Shown: positions 63,701 to 64,000 of the stretch, in pieces | Layout of the letters: each line of letters opens with the position of its first letter | Position numbering within the stretch: the first letter of the stretch is position 1 | Origin: Eretmocerus hayati | Taxonomy: Eukaryota > Arthropoda > Insecta > Hymenoptera > Aphelinidae | NCBI GenBank assembly: GCA_029851415.1 | Contig: CM056742.1 | Span: forward strand, 187,965,344 to 188,029,343 | Length of the DNA stretch: 64,000 bases | Direction of reading: 5' to 3' | Notes under the pieces: model-generated | Seen by the model: only the letters and a program-made list of their open reading frames with translations | The model's database searches: none | What the model was told of the DNA's origin: nothing | Made by a program: the position numbers and the translations under genes

Positions 63701-64000
63701 TGCAGGCAGTCAAATTCCAAACCTCGCATCGGCTCTCGAGTAAGATTTTCAGTGATGTCACTTCATTTTCCATGACAGAAATAATTTCGGTAGCTCTATC
63801 TTGATTACGAATCTGAAACTATAGTTTCAATAAACCAATTAGCTGTTATTGCTTCAGCAGATCTGTAGGAAAGAGAGTGAAACACAGAGAACTACTTTTT
63901 GTGACAGACTACTACCAACAAACTGTCTGATATTCCAGTATATCGTTCCATTTCGGCGAGGAAGGATACGAAACATTGAGTTTGGAAATCTTGAATAATT
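51758..64000 (-). CDS. Very long coiled-coil protein, 32 exons in window, 5' end beyond the window
   Basis: Minus-strand exons, 5' to 3': >64000-63916, 63812-63723, 63642-63520, 63444-63385, 63311-63174, 63103-63008, 62913-62782, 62705-62502, 62430-62296, 62215-62171, 62103-62020, 61950-61858, 61772-61623, 60327-60271, 60191-60102, 59713-59618, 59487-59425, 59086-58991, 58401-58318, 58245-58102, 57677-57630, 57550-57453, 57374-57128, 56849-56709, 56635-56432, 56339-56292, 55776-55636, 55548-55363, 54616-54470, 53041-52773, 52684-52453 and 51949-51758. About 1,340 aa are read. Nearly every exon is Glu/Lys/Gln/Leu-rich with heptad-like spacing (such as LEEKL or KKVQDLK blocks), so the protein is probably a rod such as a golgin, centrosomal or axonemal coiled coil. 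I cannot name it. The 3' end is uncertain: donor AAAAGG|gtgagt at 52452 fits acceptor 51950 in phase 0, but read-through would stop at 52417. The intron at 53042-54469 holds an 882-bp foldback transposon. Confidence 0.8.
52001..52369 (-). other. Open reading frame in the last intron of the coiled-coil gene (alternative exon or small gene)
   Basis: A 123-codon frame begins at the ATG at 52369 and runs to a donor-like site (GTTTGG|gtaaaa). From there it would splice in phase 0 onto the terminal exon 51949-51758, giving 186 aa. It contains strong acceptors (ttttgcag near 52285) and a hydrophilic end (YDRTPSPDHNYGHEHF). It could be a separate small gene sharing the last exon, an alternative exon, or a chance frame. 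The main coiled-coil frame cannot enter it at the obvious acceptor without a stop. Confidence 0.3.
53296..54177. mobile_element. 882-bp foldback DNA transposon with Tc1/mariner-like ends
   Basis: The two halves are reverse complements over almost the whole length, with the centre near 53745. The ends begin CAGKxCT and continue toward CATAAATAATGG, and both are flanked by TA (53294-53295 and 54178-54179), the target duplication of the Tc1/mariner superfamily. No transposase frame is seen, so it is non-autonomous. It sits in an intron of the coiled-coil gene. Confidence 0.75.
54885..55215. mobile_element. Foldback MITE with AATGCTAAT-type core
   Basis: Arms starting near ACCTTGCGGGTC on the left and ending GACCCGCAAGGT on the right are inverted over about 160 bp each. 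The centre contains inverted TTAGCATTG / CAATGCTAA motifs. The same arm and core sequences recur at the window start, 15.2-16.3 kb, 28.3-28.6 kb and, for the core, 30.5 kb. It lies in an intron of the coiled-coil gene. Confidence 0.65.

Noticed and set aside
1..64000. CRISPR array, phage defence or bacterial operon
   Set aside because: Spliceosomal introns and eukaryotic genes throughout; no regularly spaced direct repeats with unique spacers.

Overview
The window is nuclear DNA from a eukaryote, most likely an insect. Its genes are split by short GT-AG introns and spaced widely, and bacterial-style operons are absent. The Rab5 protein ends in CCK, as I recall insect Rab5 does. The CpG-rich patches, (CGT)n/(GCT)n microsatellites and abundant palindromic mini-transposons would fit a hymenopteran, but that is only an inference.

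Bases 1 to about 36,800 hold no protein gene I can support. This part is a gene desert filled with small non-autonomous DNA transposons, most of them long inverted repeats (foldback/MITE type), often one inside another. The clearest are a transposon nest at 1186-4408, a relic of a pogo/Tigger-like element at 7504-8353, a 2-kb palindrome at 11340-13405 split by an 835-bp MITE, a second copy of that MITE at 15488-16311 inside another palindrome, a degenerate minisatellite at 24770-25610, and foldback elements near 28.3-28.6, 30.1-30.8, 32.9-33.3 and 34.7-36.2 kb. Several CpG-rich blocks (about 9.7-10.3, 14.5-14.8, 19.7-20.3, 23.2-23.7, 26.4-27.5 and 31.0-32.2 kb) could be cis-regulatory.

From 36.8 kb onward the window is genic. 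A 7-exon gene on the + strand (36839-38696, 317 aa) encodes a CIMIP2/FAM166-like ciliary microtubule inner protein. It converges on a kynurenine aminotransferase gene on the - strand (38884-40893, 7 exons), whose first exon encodes both a mitochondrial-presequence-like start and a shorter cytosolic start. Divergent from that gene lies Rab5 on the + strand (coding exons 47075-48806, 213 aa). A CpG-rich probable 5' non-coding exon at about 42.0-42.8 kb lies 4.3 kb upstream of it. Next comes an unrecognised 3-exon + strand gene (50523-51559, about 231 aa). It converges on a very long, many-exon coiled-coil gene on the - strand (51758 to beyond 64000). I reconstructed 32 exons of that gene, about 1,340 aa, and its 5' end lies outside the window.

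These genes do not form a pathway. Rab5 acts on early endosomes, kynurenine aminotransferase in tryptophan catabolism, and the CIMIP2-like protein in the axoneme. All exon coordinates were read by eye from splice consensus and reading-frame continuity; no alignment or search was run.
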